From NCBI GenBank assembly GCA_035548375.1, contig DASZTG010000069.1, positions 6,272-70,271 of the forward strand: a stretch of DNA of 64,000 nt. The letters run 5' to 3'. Shown piece by piece: positions 44,050 through 52,612 of the stretch (within the stretch, counting starts at the first letter, position 1; each line of letters opens with the position of its first letter). The notes beneath the pieces are model-generated. The model had not been told where the DNA came from and did no database searches. It saw nothing but the letters and a program-made list of their open reading frames with translations. A program made the translations under genes and the position numbers. Origin of the DNA: JACQAP01 sp035548375 (GTDB lineage: Bacteria > Pseudomonadota > Gammaproteobacteria > Burkholderiales > JACQAP01).

Positions 44050-44952
44050 TCAGGCCGCCGCCGGCGCCGCAATGCCTTCCTGCTCGCAAGTCGGCGCGAC
44101 GTCCGAGACCGTGGCGCGCTGCATGTCGCGCGGCCAGCGCAGGTCGTCATAGGCGCGGCCCCGATGCATGGTGCACCGGTTGTCCCACATCACCAGGTCG
44201 TGCACCCGCCAGCGATGCGCGTAGACGAACCGCGGCTGCGTGGCATGCTCGGTCAGTTGCCTGAGCAGCGCCTGGCCTTCGTCGTCGGCCATGCCGAGGA
44301 TGCGGCCCGCGTGCGATGCGAGATACAGGCCGGTGCGTCCCGAGCCCGGATGCCTGCGCACGAGGGCCTGCGGCACCGGCGGCAGCATGCGGTTTTCCTC
44401 GTCCGAAAAATCCGTGAATCCGAGCTTGCGGCGCGAATGCATGATGGCATGCTCGGCGACGAGTCCGCGCAGGCGCTGCTGCATGGCGGGGTCGAGCGCG
44501 TCCCAGGCGGCGCGCATGTCGGCGAATTCGGTCTGCCCACCGACCGGCGGAATGCTGCGCGAATAGAGCAGGGACGCCTTGGCCGGCAAGCGGCGGAACG
44601 AGCTGTCGGTGTGCCACATGCGGTTGCCCATTTCGAACATGCGCTTGCGGCTTTCCCTGCCCCAGATCTCGTCGCCCGCGCTCAAGTTCGATACGTCGGC
44701 GATCTCGGCGCGCACGCGCAGCTTCGCGTCGCTGCGCGTGGCATGGATGGTGGTTTCGAGCGGGCCGAAGCTGCGCGCGAAATCCAGGTGCTGGTCGGTA
44801 TCCAGGTGCTGGTCGGGAAACACCAGCACGCAATAGCGGTCGAAGGCCGCTTCGATTTCGGCGCGGTCCGCGGCGGAAAGCGGCTGCGACAGATCGACGT
44901 CGCCGATCTCCGCGGCGAATTCGTCATTGACCGGGTAGACGCTGAGGCTCAT
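44050..44952 (-). CDS. TauD/TfdA-family Fe(II)/2-oxoglutarate dioxygenase
   Basis: A 300-residue dioxygenase. The iron ligands HxD are seen in MWHTDSSF and the distal His in RCTMHRG, with the 2-oxoglutarate arginine shortly after. The N-terminus FAAEIGDVDLSQPL is typical of TfdA/TauD enzymes acting on aryloxyalkanoates or sulfonates. CCGGAG lies before the ATG at 44950-44952. It converges with the DUF3187 gene. Confidence 0.9.
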   Translation of the reverse strand: MSLSVYPVNDEFAAEIGDVDLSQPLSAADRAEIEAAFDRYCVLVFPDQHLDTDQHLDFARSFGPLETTIHATRSDAKLRVRAEIADVSNLSAGDEIWGRESRKRMFEMGNRMWHTDSSFRRLPAKASLLYSRSIPPVGGQTEFADMRAAWDALDPAMQQRLRGLVAEHAIMHSRRKLGFTDFSDEENRMLPPVPQALVRRHPGSGRTGLYLASHAGRILGMADDEGQALLRQLTEHATQPRFVYAHRWRVHDLVMWDNRCTMHRGRAYDDLRWPRDMQRATVSDVAPTCEQEGIAAPAAA

Positions 44953-45089
44953 TTTTTTTGCTCCGGATTTCCTGGCTCGCAAAAACTATAGCGGCCACAA
45001 CCGGTCTGTCAATCGATGCGGCGCCAGCGGTTTCAGGAGGCGGACCGCGCCTTGAAACGAATGCCGCGCGCCGACGGAACAGGAACCGC

Positions 45090-46655
45090 ATGTTCATTTT
45101 CGAACTCGTGATCGCGCTGCTGCTGGTCGGTGCGATTCTTTCGCTCTGGGCGGAACGGGTGGGGGTGCCGTATCCGGCGCTGCTGGCCTTCGCCGGCGCC
45201 GCCCTTGCCCTGGTGCCGGGCATGCCGGAAGTCGCCCTGGATCCGGACCTCGCGCTCGCGCTGTTCGTGGCGCCCACGCTGCTCGATGCCGCCTACGACG
45301 CGTCGCCGCGCGATTTGCGCGACAACCTGGTCCCGGTGGTGAGCCTGGCACTCGGCGCGGTCGCGGTCACCATCGCCGCGGTCGCCTGGATTGCGCATGC
45401 GGTGATGCCCGACGTGGGGTGGGCCGTGGCGATCACGCTCGGTGCGATCGTGTCGCCTCCGGATGCCTCGGCTGCCGCGGCGATACTGCGGCGCCTGCAG
45501 CTGCCGCATCGCATGACCGTCATCCTCGAAGGCGAAAGCCTGTTCAACGATGCGGCCGCGCTACTTGTCTATCGGCTGGCGGTGGGCGCGACGTTGACCG
45601 GCAGCTTCTCGGGATGGACGGTGCTGCCGATGCTGGTGCTGACCGCCGGCGGGAGCATTGCCGCGGGCATCCTGCTGGCCAGGCTCTTCGTGAAATTCCT
45701 GGCAGGCATCTCGCACGTTTCCGTCTCGGTGCTGCTGCAGTTCATCAGCACCTTCGCCGTCTGGATCATCGCCGACCGGGTCGGCCTTTCGCCCATCATC
45801 GCGGTGGTGTGCTACGCGATGACGATCGCGCGCCGCGCGCCGGTGGAGGGCGATGCGCGCAAGCGCATCGTTTCCTTCGCGGTGTGGGAAGTCGTCGTCT
45901 TCGTGCTCAATGTCCTGGCGTTCGTGCTGATCGGCCTGCAATTGCGCACCATCCTGTCGCGCCTCGACCTGTCGCAGTGGCAGGCGTTCGGGCTGTTTGC
46001 GGGCAGCGTCTGCGCGACGGTCGTGCTGGTCAGGATAGTCTGGTGGATGGCGCACAACACGTTCTCGCGCTGGCGCATACGCCGCGCCGGCCAGCCGCCG
46101 GCGGGACGCAAAGGCATGCATCCCACGGTGGGCACCGGTCTCATCATTTCCTGGTGCGGCATGCGCGGCATCGTCAGCATCGCCGCGGCCCTGGCGCTGC
46201 CGCTGCAATTTCCTCACCGCGACCTGATCGTGCTGTGCGCGTTCTGCGTGGTGTTCTCGACGCTCGTGGTGCAGGGCCTGACCTTGCGCTGGCTGATCGG
46301 CGCGGTCGAGGTCCCCAAGGATACGACGGTGGAAAGGGAAGTCGGCCTCGCCCGTGCCGAAACCGCGCGCGTCGCGCTGCGCACCCTGGGCACCGATGCG
46401 GCAGGCGCAAAGGCGCTGCGTCGCGAATACGAATCGCGGCTGGCGTCCGGCGAAAAACAGGCTGCCGGGGGCAAGCCGGATCCCGCGCCGCCGGTGTCGT
46501 CGATGCAGCGCGAAGCCGTGGAGACGCAGCGCCAGGTATTGCTCGACCTGCGCGCACGGGAGGTCATCGGGGACGCGGCATTCCAGGCGGCACAGGAAGA
46601 ACTCGACCTGCTGGAGCTCACCGCGGATCCGCGCCTGCGCTCGAACGAGCGATAA
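45090..46655 (+). CDS. CPA1-family Na+/H+ antiporter
   Basis: A 521-residue protein with about 12 helices and a 110-residue cytoplasmic tail. The transport motif is visible as IVSPPDASAAAAILRR and ILEGESLFNDAAALLVY, with the Asn-Asp pair of CPA1 exchangers, and SWCGMRGIVSIAAALALP in a later helix. It exports Na+ or K+ in exchange for protons. The ATG at 45090 begins the first helix. It is divergent from the TauD gene; the upstream open frame is not coding-like. Confidence 0.92.
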   Translation: MFIFELVIALLLVGAILSLWAERVGVPYPALLAFAGAALALVPGMPEVALDPDLALALFVAPTLLDAAYDASPRDLRDNLVPVVSLALGAVAVTIAAVAWIAHAVMPDVGWAVAITLGAIVSPPDASAAAAILRRLQLPHRMTVILEGESLFNDAAALLVYRLAVGATLTGSFSGWTVLPMLVLTAGGSIAAGILLARLFVKFLAGISHVSVSVLLQFISTFAVWIIADRVGLSPIIAVVCYAMTIARRAPVEGDARKRIVSFAVWEVVVFVLNVLAFVLIGLQLRTILSRLDLSQWQAFGLFAGSVCATVVLVRIVWWMAHNTFSRWRIRRAGQPPAGRKGMHPTVGTGLIISWCGMRGIVSIAAALALPLQFPHRDLIVLCAFCVVFSTLVVQGLTLRWLIGAVEVPKDTTVEREVGLARAETARVALRTLGTDAAGAKALRREYESRLASGEKQAAGGKPDPAPPVSSMQREAVETQRQVLLDLRAREVIGDAAFQAAQEELDLLELTADPRLRSNER

Positions 46656-46703
46656 ATTTCGGGGCGCCGCGGCACCCGCGGCTCGCCACGCGGTCGAACC
46701 GGC

Positions 46704-47246
46704 ATGGATGTACGCCGTTTTCTCGCGGCTGGAACCGCCTTACCGCTGGTCTGGATTGCGCAATTCGCGATGGCCGACAGCATCGCCTTGAGCGGCGGCG
46801 CCGGTAACGATGCCAACATCGCCGGCTTGACATGGCAGATCGACAAGGATGATCCGTTGAAGCAATTTCGCGAATCCGAGCTGACCGGCCATCTCGAGTT
46901 CGGCCTGGGCTATGTGCAAAGCCGCGCGCCTGCCCAGGACAACAACGCGGTTTCCGCCATCGGCGCGACGCCCGTGCTGCGGCTGGAGAGCTCGGACGGC
47001 ATCACCACGCCATTCGTGGAAGGCGGGATCGGCGTGCGATTCCTGTCCGACACGCATATCAGCGACACCCGCACCACGAGCACGGCATTCCAGTTCGGCG
47101 AACTGATCGGCGGAGGCGTGCGTTTCGGGCCGGCGCAATCGATGGAGGTCGGCGTGCGGCTGGAGCATGTCTCCAACGGCGGCATCAAGAAGCCGAACGA
47201 CGGGCTGACGTTCGCGGTGCTGCGGCTGGCCTACCACTACAACTGA
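46704..47246 (+). CDS. pagL: Lipid A 3-O-deacylase (PagL-like acyloxyacyl hydrolase)
   Basis: A 180-residue outer-membrane barrel enzyme with an N-terminal signal (LAAGTALPLVWIAQFAMA). The PagL active site is seen as LEHVSNGGIKKPNDG, with catalytic His155 and Ser157 and the family NGG..PN pattern, and the C-terminus ends in aromatic residues (LRLAYHYN) as in outer-membrane proteins. It would remove the 3-position acyl chain of lipid A and change surface immunogenicity and permeability. It is 11 bases before pssA, so the two form an envelope-lipid unit. Confidence 0.85.
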   Translation: MDVRRFLAAGTALPLVWIAQFAMADSIALSGGAGNDANIAGLTWQIDKDDPLKQFRESELTGHLEFGLGYVQSRAPAQDNNAVSAIGATPVLRLESSDGITTPFVEGGIGVRFLSDTHISDTRTTSTAFQFGELIGGGVRFGPAQSMEVGVRLEHVSNGGIKKPNDGLTFAVLRLAYHYN

Positions 47247-47257
47247 AAGGAATCCGC

Positions 47258-47893
47258 ATGAAGCGCGACCTGGATGGATTGCCGCGGCACTTCTCGATGA
47301 TCCGCGGCATGCACCTCGCCGATGTATTCACGCTGGGCAACGCGGCGTGCGGCATGGCGGCGGTTTTTTGCGCGATGGCCTATCTTGCGCAGGCGTCGAC
47401 CGGCTATTTCTTCGCGGCGAGCGCGCTGGCGCCCGTCGCCTTCATATTCGACGTGCTCGACGGGCGCATCGCTCGCTGGCGGCATACCCATTCCGCGCTC
47501 GGGCGAGAGCTGGATTCGCTGGCCGACGTCATCTCGTTCGGCGTGGCACCCGCGGCCCTGGGCTATGCGGCAGGGCTGCGCGGCGGATGGGACTGGATCG
47601 CGCTGCTCTATTTCGTCTGCTGCGGCGTGAGCCGGCTCGCGCGCTACAACGTGACCGCGGAAAGGCTTTCGGGCGGTGCGGACAAGGTGAAATATTTCGA
47701 AGGCACGCCGATTCCGACCAGCGTCGCGCTGATCGCCGTGCTGGCCGCCGCGGCGTGGCAGGATCGGTTGGGCGTCGATCTATATGGCGATGTGTGGCAA
47801 CTCGGTCCGGCGGACCTGCATCCGCTGGCGCTGCTTTTCGTGCTCTCGGGCACGCTCATGATCAGCAAGACGCTGCATATTCCCAAGTTCTAG
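47258..47893 (+). CDS. pssA: CDP-diacylglycerol-serine O-phosphatidyltransferase
   Basis: A 211-residue integral membrane enzyme of the CDP-alcohol phosphatidyltransferase family. The signature DGxxARxxxxxxxxGxxxDxxxD is complete in VLDGRIARWRHTHSALGREL followed by DSLAD. It makes phosphatidylserine for phosphatidylethanolamine synthesis. It is the second gene of the pagL-pssA pair. AAGGAA is before the ATG. Confidence 0.9.
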   Translation: MKRDLDGLPRHFSMIRGMHLADVFTLGNAACGMAAVFCAMAYLAQASTGYFFAASALAPVAFIFDVLDGRIARWRHTHSALGRELDSLADVISFGVAPAALGYAAGLRGGWDWIALLYFVCCGVSRLARYNVTAERLSGGADKVKYFEGTPIPTSVALIAVLAAAAWQDRLGVDLYGDVWQLGPADLHPLALLFVLSGTLMISKTLHIPKF

Positions 47894-48080
47894 CGAGCGG
47901 TAATTCTTGCTCCCGGGTTTGCAAGCTCGCCCCCGATGTCGCGGAACAATCGGCAGATTGCGCACGATTCGGCCTTTCTCGGCCGGCTCCGGTTCGAAAG
48001 CAATGCTTGCTGGCTTGGCAACGTTCTTGCAGGCACGCAGGGCAAGCCAGCGCATCGGCGCGTCGCAAACGGAGCAAATC

Positions 48081-49001
48081 ATGAAGCAGGAAATTGCGGA
48101 ACCGGCCGTGGCCGAGGTTGCGGACCGGCCGCTGGATGAGCCCAGGCCGCCGTTCCCCGTGCAGCACCAGGACAGTCCCGGCCTCGAGTCGGAGCTCGAT
48201 CCGGCGCCGCGTTACCAGGCCGAACAGTACCGGCCGGCGGGCAAGCTTCGCGGAAAGGTCGCCTTGATCACGGGCGGCGACTCCGGCATCGGGCGCGCCG
48301 TCGCGACCATATACGCGCGTGAAGGCGCGGCGGTGGCGATCAATTTCCTCGCGGAAGAGCAATCGGACGCGGAAGTGACCCAGTCGGCCGTGGTGGAACA
48401 GGGCGTCGAATGCCTGTTGATGCCTGGCGACGTGGTCACGCAGGGTTTTTGCCTGCATCTCGTCGAGGAGACCGTGCGGCATTTCGGCCGGCTGGACATC
48501 CTCGTCTCCAACGCGGCGCACCAGCGGCGCAAGCAGGGCATCGAAGAACTGACCGACGAGGAACTCGAATACACCTTCCGCACCAACATCTATTCCTACA
48601 TCCGCCTGGCGCGGGCGGCGATCCCGCACATGAAACCGGGCAGCGCGATCATCGCGACGAGTTCGGAGACCGGCATCCTCGGGTCGGAGAAGCTGCCCGA
48701 TTATTCCGCGACCAAGGGCGCCATCAACGCATTCACGAAGACGCTGGCGCAGTCGCTGATCCCGAACGGCATACGCGTGAATGCGGTTGCACCGGGACCG
48801 GTATGGACGCCGCTGAATCCCTCCGACGGCGGACTCAGCGCGGAGGACGTCGCGAACTTCGGCGGGAAAAACCCGATGGGACGCCCGGCGCAGCCGGAAG
48901 AACTGGCGCCGGCCTACGTGTTCCTGGCGTCGAACGCCGATTCATCCTATGTGACCGGCACGGTACTGCAGGTCATGGGGGGCGAAACATCGGGCGGGTA
49001 A
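48081..49001 (+). CDS. SDR-family oxidoreductase, stress-type with N-terminal extension
   Basis: A 306-residue classical short-chain dehydrogenase with the 50-residue N-terminal extension seen in YhxC/YghA-like stress proteins (PFPVQHQDSPGLESELDP). The cofactor motif is TGGDSGIGRA, the catalytic serine is in ATSSETG and the YxxxK is YSATK. The start at 48081 has GGAGCAAATC upstream. It is followed by a DUF6496 gene; both types often go with general stress or osmotic responses. Confidence 0.92.
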   Translation: MKQEIAEPAVAEVADRPLDEPRPPFPVQHQDSPGLESELDPAPRYQAEQYRPAGKLRGKVALITGGDSGIGRAVATIYAREGAAVAINFLAEEQSDAEVTQSAVVEQGVECLLMPGDVVTQGFCLHLVEETVRHFGRLDILVSNAAHQRRKQGIEELTDEELEYTFRTNIYSYIRLARAAIPHMKPGSAIIATSSETGILGSEKLPDYSATKGAINAFTKTLAQSLIPNGIRVNAVAPGPVWTPLNPSDGGLSAEDVANFGGKNPMGRPAQPEELAPAYVFLASNADSSYVTGTVLQVMGGETSGG

Positions 49002-49041
49002 ATCCGTCGCGCCAACAAACCACATACAAGGAGGGCTCGAG

Positions 49042-49272
49042 ATGGCACGTTATGGAAAGAAGGCGGCGAGCAAGGTCAAGAAGGTCATGCGCGAGCGCAA
49101 GCAAGGCACATTGAAGAGCGGCCGCTCGGGCAAGAAGGTCACCAGCCGCAAGCAGGCGATCGCGATAGGCTTGTCGGAGGCGAGAAAGGCCGGTGCCAAG
49201 GTGCCGCGCAAGCGCGCGACCAAGACCGCGGCGAAGAAAAGTCCGGCGCGCAGGAAACCTGCGAAACGCTGA
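49042..49272 (+). CDS. DUF6496 small basic protein
   Basis: A 76-residue, strongly basic protein of the DUF6496 type (VMRERKQGTLKSGRSGKKVT, then RKQAIAIGLSEARKAG), with a Lys/Arg/Ala tail (KKSPARRKPAKR) resembling a histone H1-like C-terminus. It may bind nucleic acid; the function is not established. AAGGAGGG precedes the ATG. It lies 40 bases after the SDR gene, likely in the same operon. Confidence 0.85.
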   Translation: MARYGKKAASKVKKVMRERKQGTLKSGRSGKKVTSRKQAIAIGLSEARKAGAKVPRKRATKTAAKKSPARRKPAKR

Positions 49273-49280
49273 TACGAGGT

Positions 49281-49625
49281 TCAGGCGCTGGCGCGCTGCC
49301 GGCGCATCAGCTTGTCGATGGCATCGTCGACGCGCCCATTGGGCTGTACCTGCAGCCAGGCGCTGATGTCGATGACGAGCGGGCGCACGTCATCGAGCGT
49401 GGGTTCCTGGATTTTCAGTTGCGCCATCAGTTCGTCGGCAATGGTGAAGATGAAGCTGCCGGGCGGGGCAATGACCTGCGTGACCAGGGCGATGGCGAGC
49501 AGATCCGAGCGGTGGTTTTCGCCGAACCAGGGCTTGCCCAGTGCTTCCAACGCCACCAGCGCCGGAAGTTCGGTCCTGATCGGATTCTTGATGCCCAGGG
49601 GCAGCAGCCGTCTCTTCTTGTTCAT
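49281..49625 (-). CDS. Small conserved-looking protein, unknown function
   Basis: A 114-residue protein that starts MNKKRRLLPLGIKNPIRTEL (ATG at 49623-49625). It is helical, with no signal peptide. I recall no named domain; the segment FGENHRSDLLAIALVTQVI is hydrophobic but too short for a confident helix in the membrane. The longer open frame to 49868 overlaps the peptide unit at 49777-49860 and is not supported. It is convergent with the DUF6496 gene. Confidence 0.65.
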   Translation of the reverse strand: MNKKRRLLPLGIKNPIRTELPALVALEALGKPWFGENHRSDLLAIALVTQVIAPPGSFIFTIADELMAQLKIQEPTLDDVRPLVIDISAWLQVQPNGRVDDAIDKLMRRQRASA

Positions 49626-49714
49626 CGTGCTTAACAACGGCCGGAATCGGGCGGGCTTGAGCCCTGGATTACCCCCGCCGGCGGGGATACAGGCGGGTGA
49701 CCCTGCCGGCCGGT

Positions 49715-49755
49715 CGGAAAAGAAACGCCCCGTCCGCTTGCACGGACGGGGCGTT
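49715..49755 (-). terminator. Rho-independent terminator of the small-peptide unit
   Basis: A 13-bp perfect stem (AACGCCCCGTCCG / CGGACGGGGCGTT) with a six-base loop is followed on the minus strand by TTTCTTTTCC. It ends 21 bases after the stop codon of the 27-residue ORF. Confidence 0.85.
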
Positions 49756-49776
49756 CGACCTGCCAGGCATTCCGGC

Positions 49777-49860
49777 TCAGGCGCCAGCCGGACTCCTGAA
49801 TCCTTCGGTTGATCCAGTTTCCGAGTGGTGCCGGCCGGTATTGCCTTGTTTGATTCGCAC
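49777..49860 (-). CDS. Candidate 27-residue peptide with an optimal ribosome binding site
   Basis: A GTG at 49858-49860 starts a 27-codon frame that begins MRIKQGNTGRHHSETGSTEG and ends FRSPAGA. AAGGAGGTGATCC immediately upstream (49861-49875) is fully complementary to the 16S rRNA 3' end with a 7-base spacing. A promoter (49893-49920) and a strong terminator (49715-49755) bound it, giving a transcript of about 170 bases dedicated to this peptide. It has no signal peptide, is polar and contains no cysteine. The family is unknown. It could also be an sRNA with an embedded leader. Confidence 0.6.
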   Translation of the reverse strand: MRIKQGNTGRHHSETGSTEGFRSPAGA

Positions 49861-49892
49861 GGGATCACCTCCTTTCAAAGTTGCCAGGCCCC

Positions 49893-49920
49893 AGTCTAGC
49901 AAATCCGGATCGGTTGGCAA
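49893..49920 (-). promoter_or_regulatory. Sigma70-like promoter of the small-peptide unit
   Basis: On the minus strand TTGCCA (49915-49920) and TAGACT (49893-49898) are separated by 16 bases. The expected start site lies about 25-30 bases before the GTG. Confidence 0.6.
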
Positions 49921-50216
49921 CGTGTGCGATCCCGCTAGCCTTCTTCGCGCCGCATGCCAGCCGGCCACCGGACACAACGGCCATAGGGAACTTTAAGCCT
50001 CATGACGGAATCATTCATTTGCAGGTTCCCCGGCGACGAGCGGCATGAAAATGGCGGGCGAGGTCGAAAAGGATTCTTCGGCTTGCGGCTGCCGGATATC
50101 CTGCCTGCAGCGATGGTTTCTCGTTCGAAGGGCGGACCATCGATGCCGAAGGCGCGTCCGCCATGCCGTCGAGTGCGCGCGCTTTCGCCGGGGTGCAAGT
50201 CATTGCATGGGATTCG
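49921..50216. other. Intergenic region without a recognisable gene
   Basis: This stretch between the peptide promoter and the osmC upstream palindrome contains short open frames on both strands, but none has a ribosome binding site or coding-like composition. I see nothing else that I can name. Confidence 0.5.
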
Positions 50217-50231
50217 AGCCGGTTACCGGCT
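50217..50231. promoter_or_regulatory. Palindrome upstream of osmC
   Basis: AGCCGGTTACCGGCT is a perfect 6-3-6 palindrome 24 bases before the osmC ATG. It may be an operator or a leader hairpin. Confidence 0.35.
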
Positions 50232-50254
50232 TTAACAAACTCAAGGGACAGATC

Positions 50255-50680
50255 ATGATCAAGAAAGCATCGGCAGTCTGGAAAGGTAGCCTCAAGGAAG
50301 GCGTCGGGACGATCTCCACGGAGACGGGCGTCCTCAAGGACGCCCCGTACGGATTCAAGTCCCGCTTCGAGAACGGCAAGGGCACCAACCCCGAGGAACT
50401 CATCGGTGCCGCGCATGCCGGCTGCTTCTCGATGGCATTCTCCATGATGCTCGGGATGGCGGGCCTGACGCCGGAGAAGATCGAGACGCAGGCGGAAGTC
50501 ACGCTGGACAAGGTGGGCGAGGGCTTCGAGATCACGGACAGCCATTTGATCGTGCGCGCGAAAATTCCGGGCGCGACGGTGGCGCAATTCCAGGAAATCG
50601 CCGCCAAGGCCAAGGCGGGCTGTCCGGTGTCGAAGCTGCTGAAGGCGCGCATCACGATGGACGCCGTGCTGGAAACCTGA
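50255..50680 (+). CDS. osmC: OsmC-family peroxiredoxin
   Basis: A 141-residue thiol peroxidase. The two redox cysteines are in AAHAGCFSMAFSM and KAGCPVSKLL, which is the OsmC (not Ohr) pattern, and the N-terminus KASAVWKGSLKEGVG fits E. coli OsmC. It reduces organic hydroperoxides. The ATG at 50255 has AAGGGACA upstream; a terminator follows. Confidence 0.92.
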   Translation: MIKKASAVWKGSLKEGVGTISTETGVLKDAPYGFKSRFENGKGTNPEELIGAAHAGCFSMAFSMMLGMAGLTPEKIETQAEVTLDKVGEGFEITDSHLIVRAKIPGATVAQFQEIAAKAKAGCPVSKLLKARITMDAVLET

Positions 50681-50704
50681 TCGCGCGGTCGCATTGCCTC
50701 GAGC

Positions 50705-50735
50705 AAAACCGCCGCCCCAGCGCGGCGGTTTTTCG
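50705..50735 (+). terminator. Rho-independent terminator of osmC
   Basis: AACCGCCGC and GCGGCGGTT form a 9-bp stem around a short loop, followed by TTTC; the stem continues into flanking A and T residues. Confidence 0.85.
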
Positions 50736-50866
50736 TTGTACGGGCGATTTCGCGTGCCGGGTACTGGATTAGTTCCGGGCTGATGGCGCAACATCACGGC
50801 AACGGTCGAACCGCAATTTCGGGGCGGATTTCCACCCGCCCGCATTTTTTTCCTTGGAGCAAGCGC

Positions 50867-52612
50867 ATGGCAAACCAGTTGCTGGTGAAACGCCGGGAGC
50901 AGATGTTTCCGAAGCTCTCGGCGAGGCAGGTCGAACGGTTGAAGGTGCACGGCAGGCTGGTGAATGCCAGGGCCGGGGACGTGCTGGTCGAGCCGGGAGA
51001 CCGCCCGCGCAAGATCGTCGTCGTGCTCTCCGGCAGCCTCGACATCCTGTTTCCCGGCCTGCTCGCCGAGCAGCTGATCACCACGCTCGTGGCCGGCGAT
51101 TTCTCCGGCGAAATGAGCGCGCTGCGCGGCGTGTCCGGATTCACGCGCATTCGCGCGCGCGAGGACGCCACTGTGCTTGCGATCAAAGAGGACGCGTTGC
51201 GCGACCTCGTGCAGACCGACGCCGAGCTGAGCGAACTGTTCATGCGCGCCTTCATCCTGAGGCGCATGGGCCTGGTCGAGGCCGGCCAGAGCGAAATCGT
51301 GCTGCTGGGCTCGCGCTATTGCGCCGGCACCTTGCGCCTGCGCGAATTCCTGACGCGCAGCGTCGTGCCCTACGTCTACATCGACGTGGACAGCGATGCG
51401 GGCGTTGAAGCGTTGCTGGAGCGTTTCCATGTGAGCACCGGCGAGATCCCGGTCGTCATCGGGCGCGGCGGCACGGTGCTGAAGAACCCGAGCCTTCACG
51501 AGGTCGCCGAGATGCTGGACATGAATCCGGCGATGGACGTGTCCACGATCCATGACCTCGTCGTCGTCGGCGCCGGCCCGGCCGGATTGGCCGCCGCCGT
51601 GTATGGGGCGTCCGAGGGGCTGGACGTGGTCGTCGTCGAATCGGGTGCGCCGGGCGGGCAGGCCGGCACCAGTTCGCGCATCGAAAACTACCTGGGCTTT
51701 CCCACCGGCATCTCGGGACAGGCGCTCGCCGGCCGGGCACTGACGCAGGCGCAGAAATTCGGTGCCAACGTCACCATCGCCACGCAGGCAAAACGGCTGC
51801 ACTGCGAAAAACGGCCTTACCGGCTGGAGCTCTCGGACGGGCGCTCGCTGCTCGCGAGCACCATCGTCGTCGCCACCGGCGCGAAATACCGGGACATCGA
51901 GATCGAGAACCTGCAGAAATTCGTCGGCGTAGGCGTCTACTACGCCGCGACGAACATGGAGGCGCGCCTGTGCGAGGGCGAGGAAATCGCCATCGTCGGC
52001 GGCGGCAACTCCGCCGGGCAGGCGGCGGTGTTCCTCGCCAACACCTGCCGGCACGTGCACATCATGGTGCGCGCCGACAGCCTGTCGGAAAGCATGTCGC
52101 GCTATCTCATACGGCGCATCGAGGAAAATCCCGATATCACGTTGCACGTGCGCACGCAGATCGCCGTGCTCGAAGGCAGCGACAAGCTCGAACGCGTCGG
52201 CTGGCGCACCCAGGGCAATCCGGAAGTGGAGATGTGCGACATCGGCAGCGTGTTCCTGATGACCGGCGCGGTGCCGAACACCGCGTGGCTGCAGGGTTGC
52301 GTGAAAATGGACGACAAGGGCTTCGTCTGCACCGGCGCCGACCTGCATCCCGAGCACCTGGATGCCGCGGGCTGGCCGCTGGCGCGCCAGCCCTATCTAA
52401 TGGAGACGACCTTACCCGGGGTATTTGCGGTCGGCGACGTGCGCTCCGGCAGCGTCAAGCGCATCGCATCGGGGGTCGGGGAAGGATCGATCTGCGTGCA
52501 GTTCGTGCATCGCGCGCTGGCCGAGCTGTCGGTGGCGTCGCGCGATCGCATCGCGCTGCAGCCCGGCGGCCTGCCGCTCACGCCTTTGCCGGAACCAGTC
52601 GCAAGTAGGTGA
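50867..52612 (+). CDS. Cyclic-nucleotide-binding / glutaredoxin-like / thioredoxin-reductase-like fusion
   Basis: A 581-residue three-domain protein. Residues 20-135 form a CNB domain (GDFSGEMSALRG), 140-215 a thioredoxin-fold segment (PYVYIDVDSDAGVEALLERF) with a single cysteine (RYCAG), and 228-570 an FAD/NADPH reductase with VVVGAGPAGLAAA, IAIVGGGNSAGQAA and FAVGDVRSG. The usual redox CxxC of thioredoxin reductase is absent: the region before IAIVGGG reads VGVYYAATNMEARLC. It may oxidise NADPH for another acceptor under nucleotide control. Its 3' end overlaps the convergent phosphoesterase gene by 35 bases. Confidence 0.88.
   Translation: MANQLLVKRREQMFPKLSARQVERLKVHGRLVNARAGDVLVEPGDRPRKIVVVLSGSLDILFPGLLAEQLITTLVAGDFSGEMSALRGVSGFTRIRAREDATVLAIKEDALRDLVQTDAELSELFMRAFILRRMGLVEAGQSEIVLLGSRYCAGTLRLREFLTRSVVPYVYIDVDSDAGVEALLERFHVSTGEIPVVIGRGGTVLKNPSLHEVAEMLDMNPAMDVSTIHDLVVVGAGPAGLAAAVYGASEGLDVVVVESGAPGGQAGTSSRIENYLGFPTGISGQALAGRALTQAQKFGANVTIATQAKRLHCEKRPYRLELSDGRSLLASTIVVATGAKYRDIEIENLQKFVGVGVYYAATNMEARLCEGEEIAIVGGGNSAGQAAVFLANTCRHVHIMVRADSLSESMSRYLIRRIEENPDITLHVRTQIAVLEGSDKLERVGWRTQGNPEVEMCDIGSVFLMTGAVPNTAWLQGCVKMDDKGFVCTGADLHPEHLDAAGWPLARQPYLMETTLPGVFAVGDVRSGSVKRIASGVGEGSICVQFVHRALAELSVASRDRIALQPGGLPLTPLPEPVASR

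Noticed and set aside
44784..44820. Near-tandem repeat in the TauD-type gene (DQHLDTDQHLD)
   Set aside because: The family normally has a FxDQxLxxxQHLxFA motif here, so the repetition is an ordinary family feature.
49861..49876. Plus-strand GGGATCACCTCCTTTC resembling the 3' end of 16S rRNA
   Set aside because: No further rRNA sequence is present on the left; the match is the complement of a strong minus-strand ribosome binding site.
50002..50235. A 77-residue plus-strand frame upstream of osmC
   Set aside because: It has no ribosome binding site and Arg/Pro/Cys-rich non-coding-like composition.
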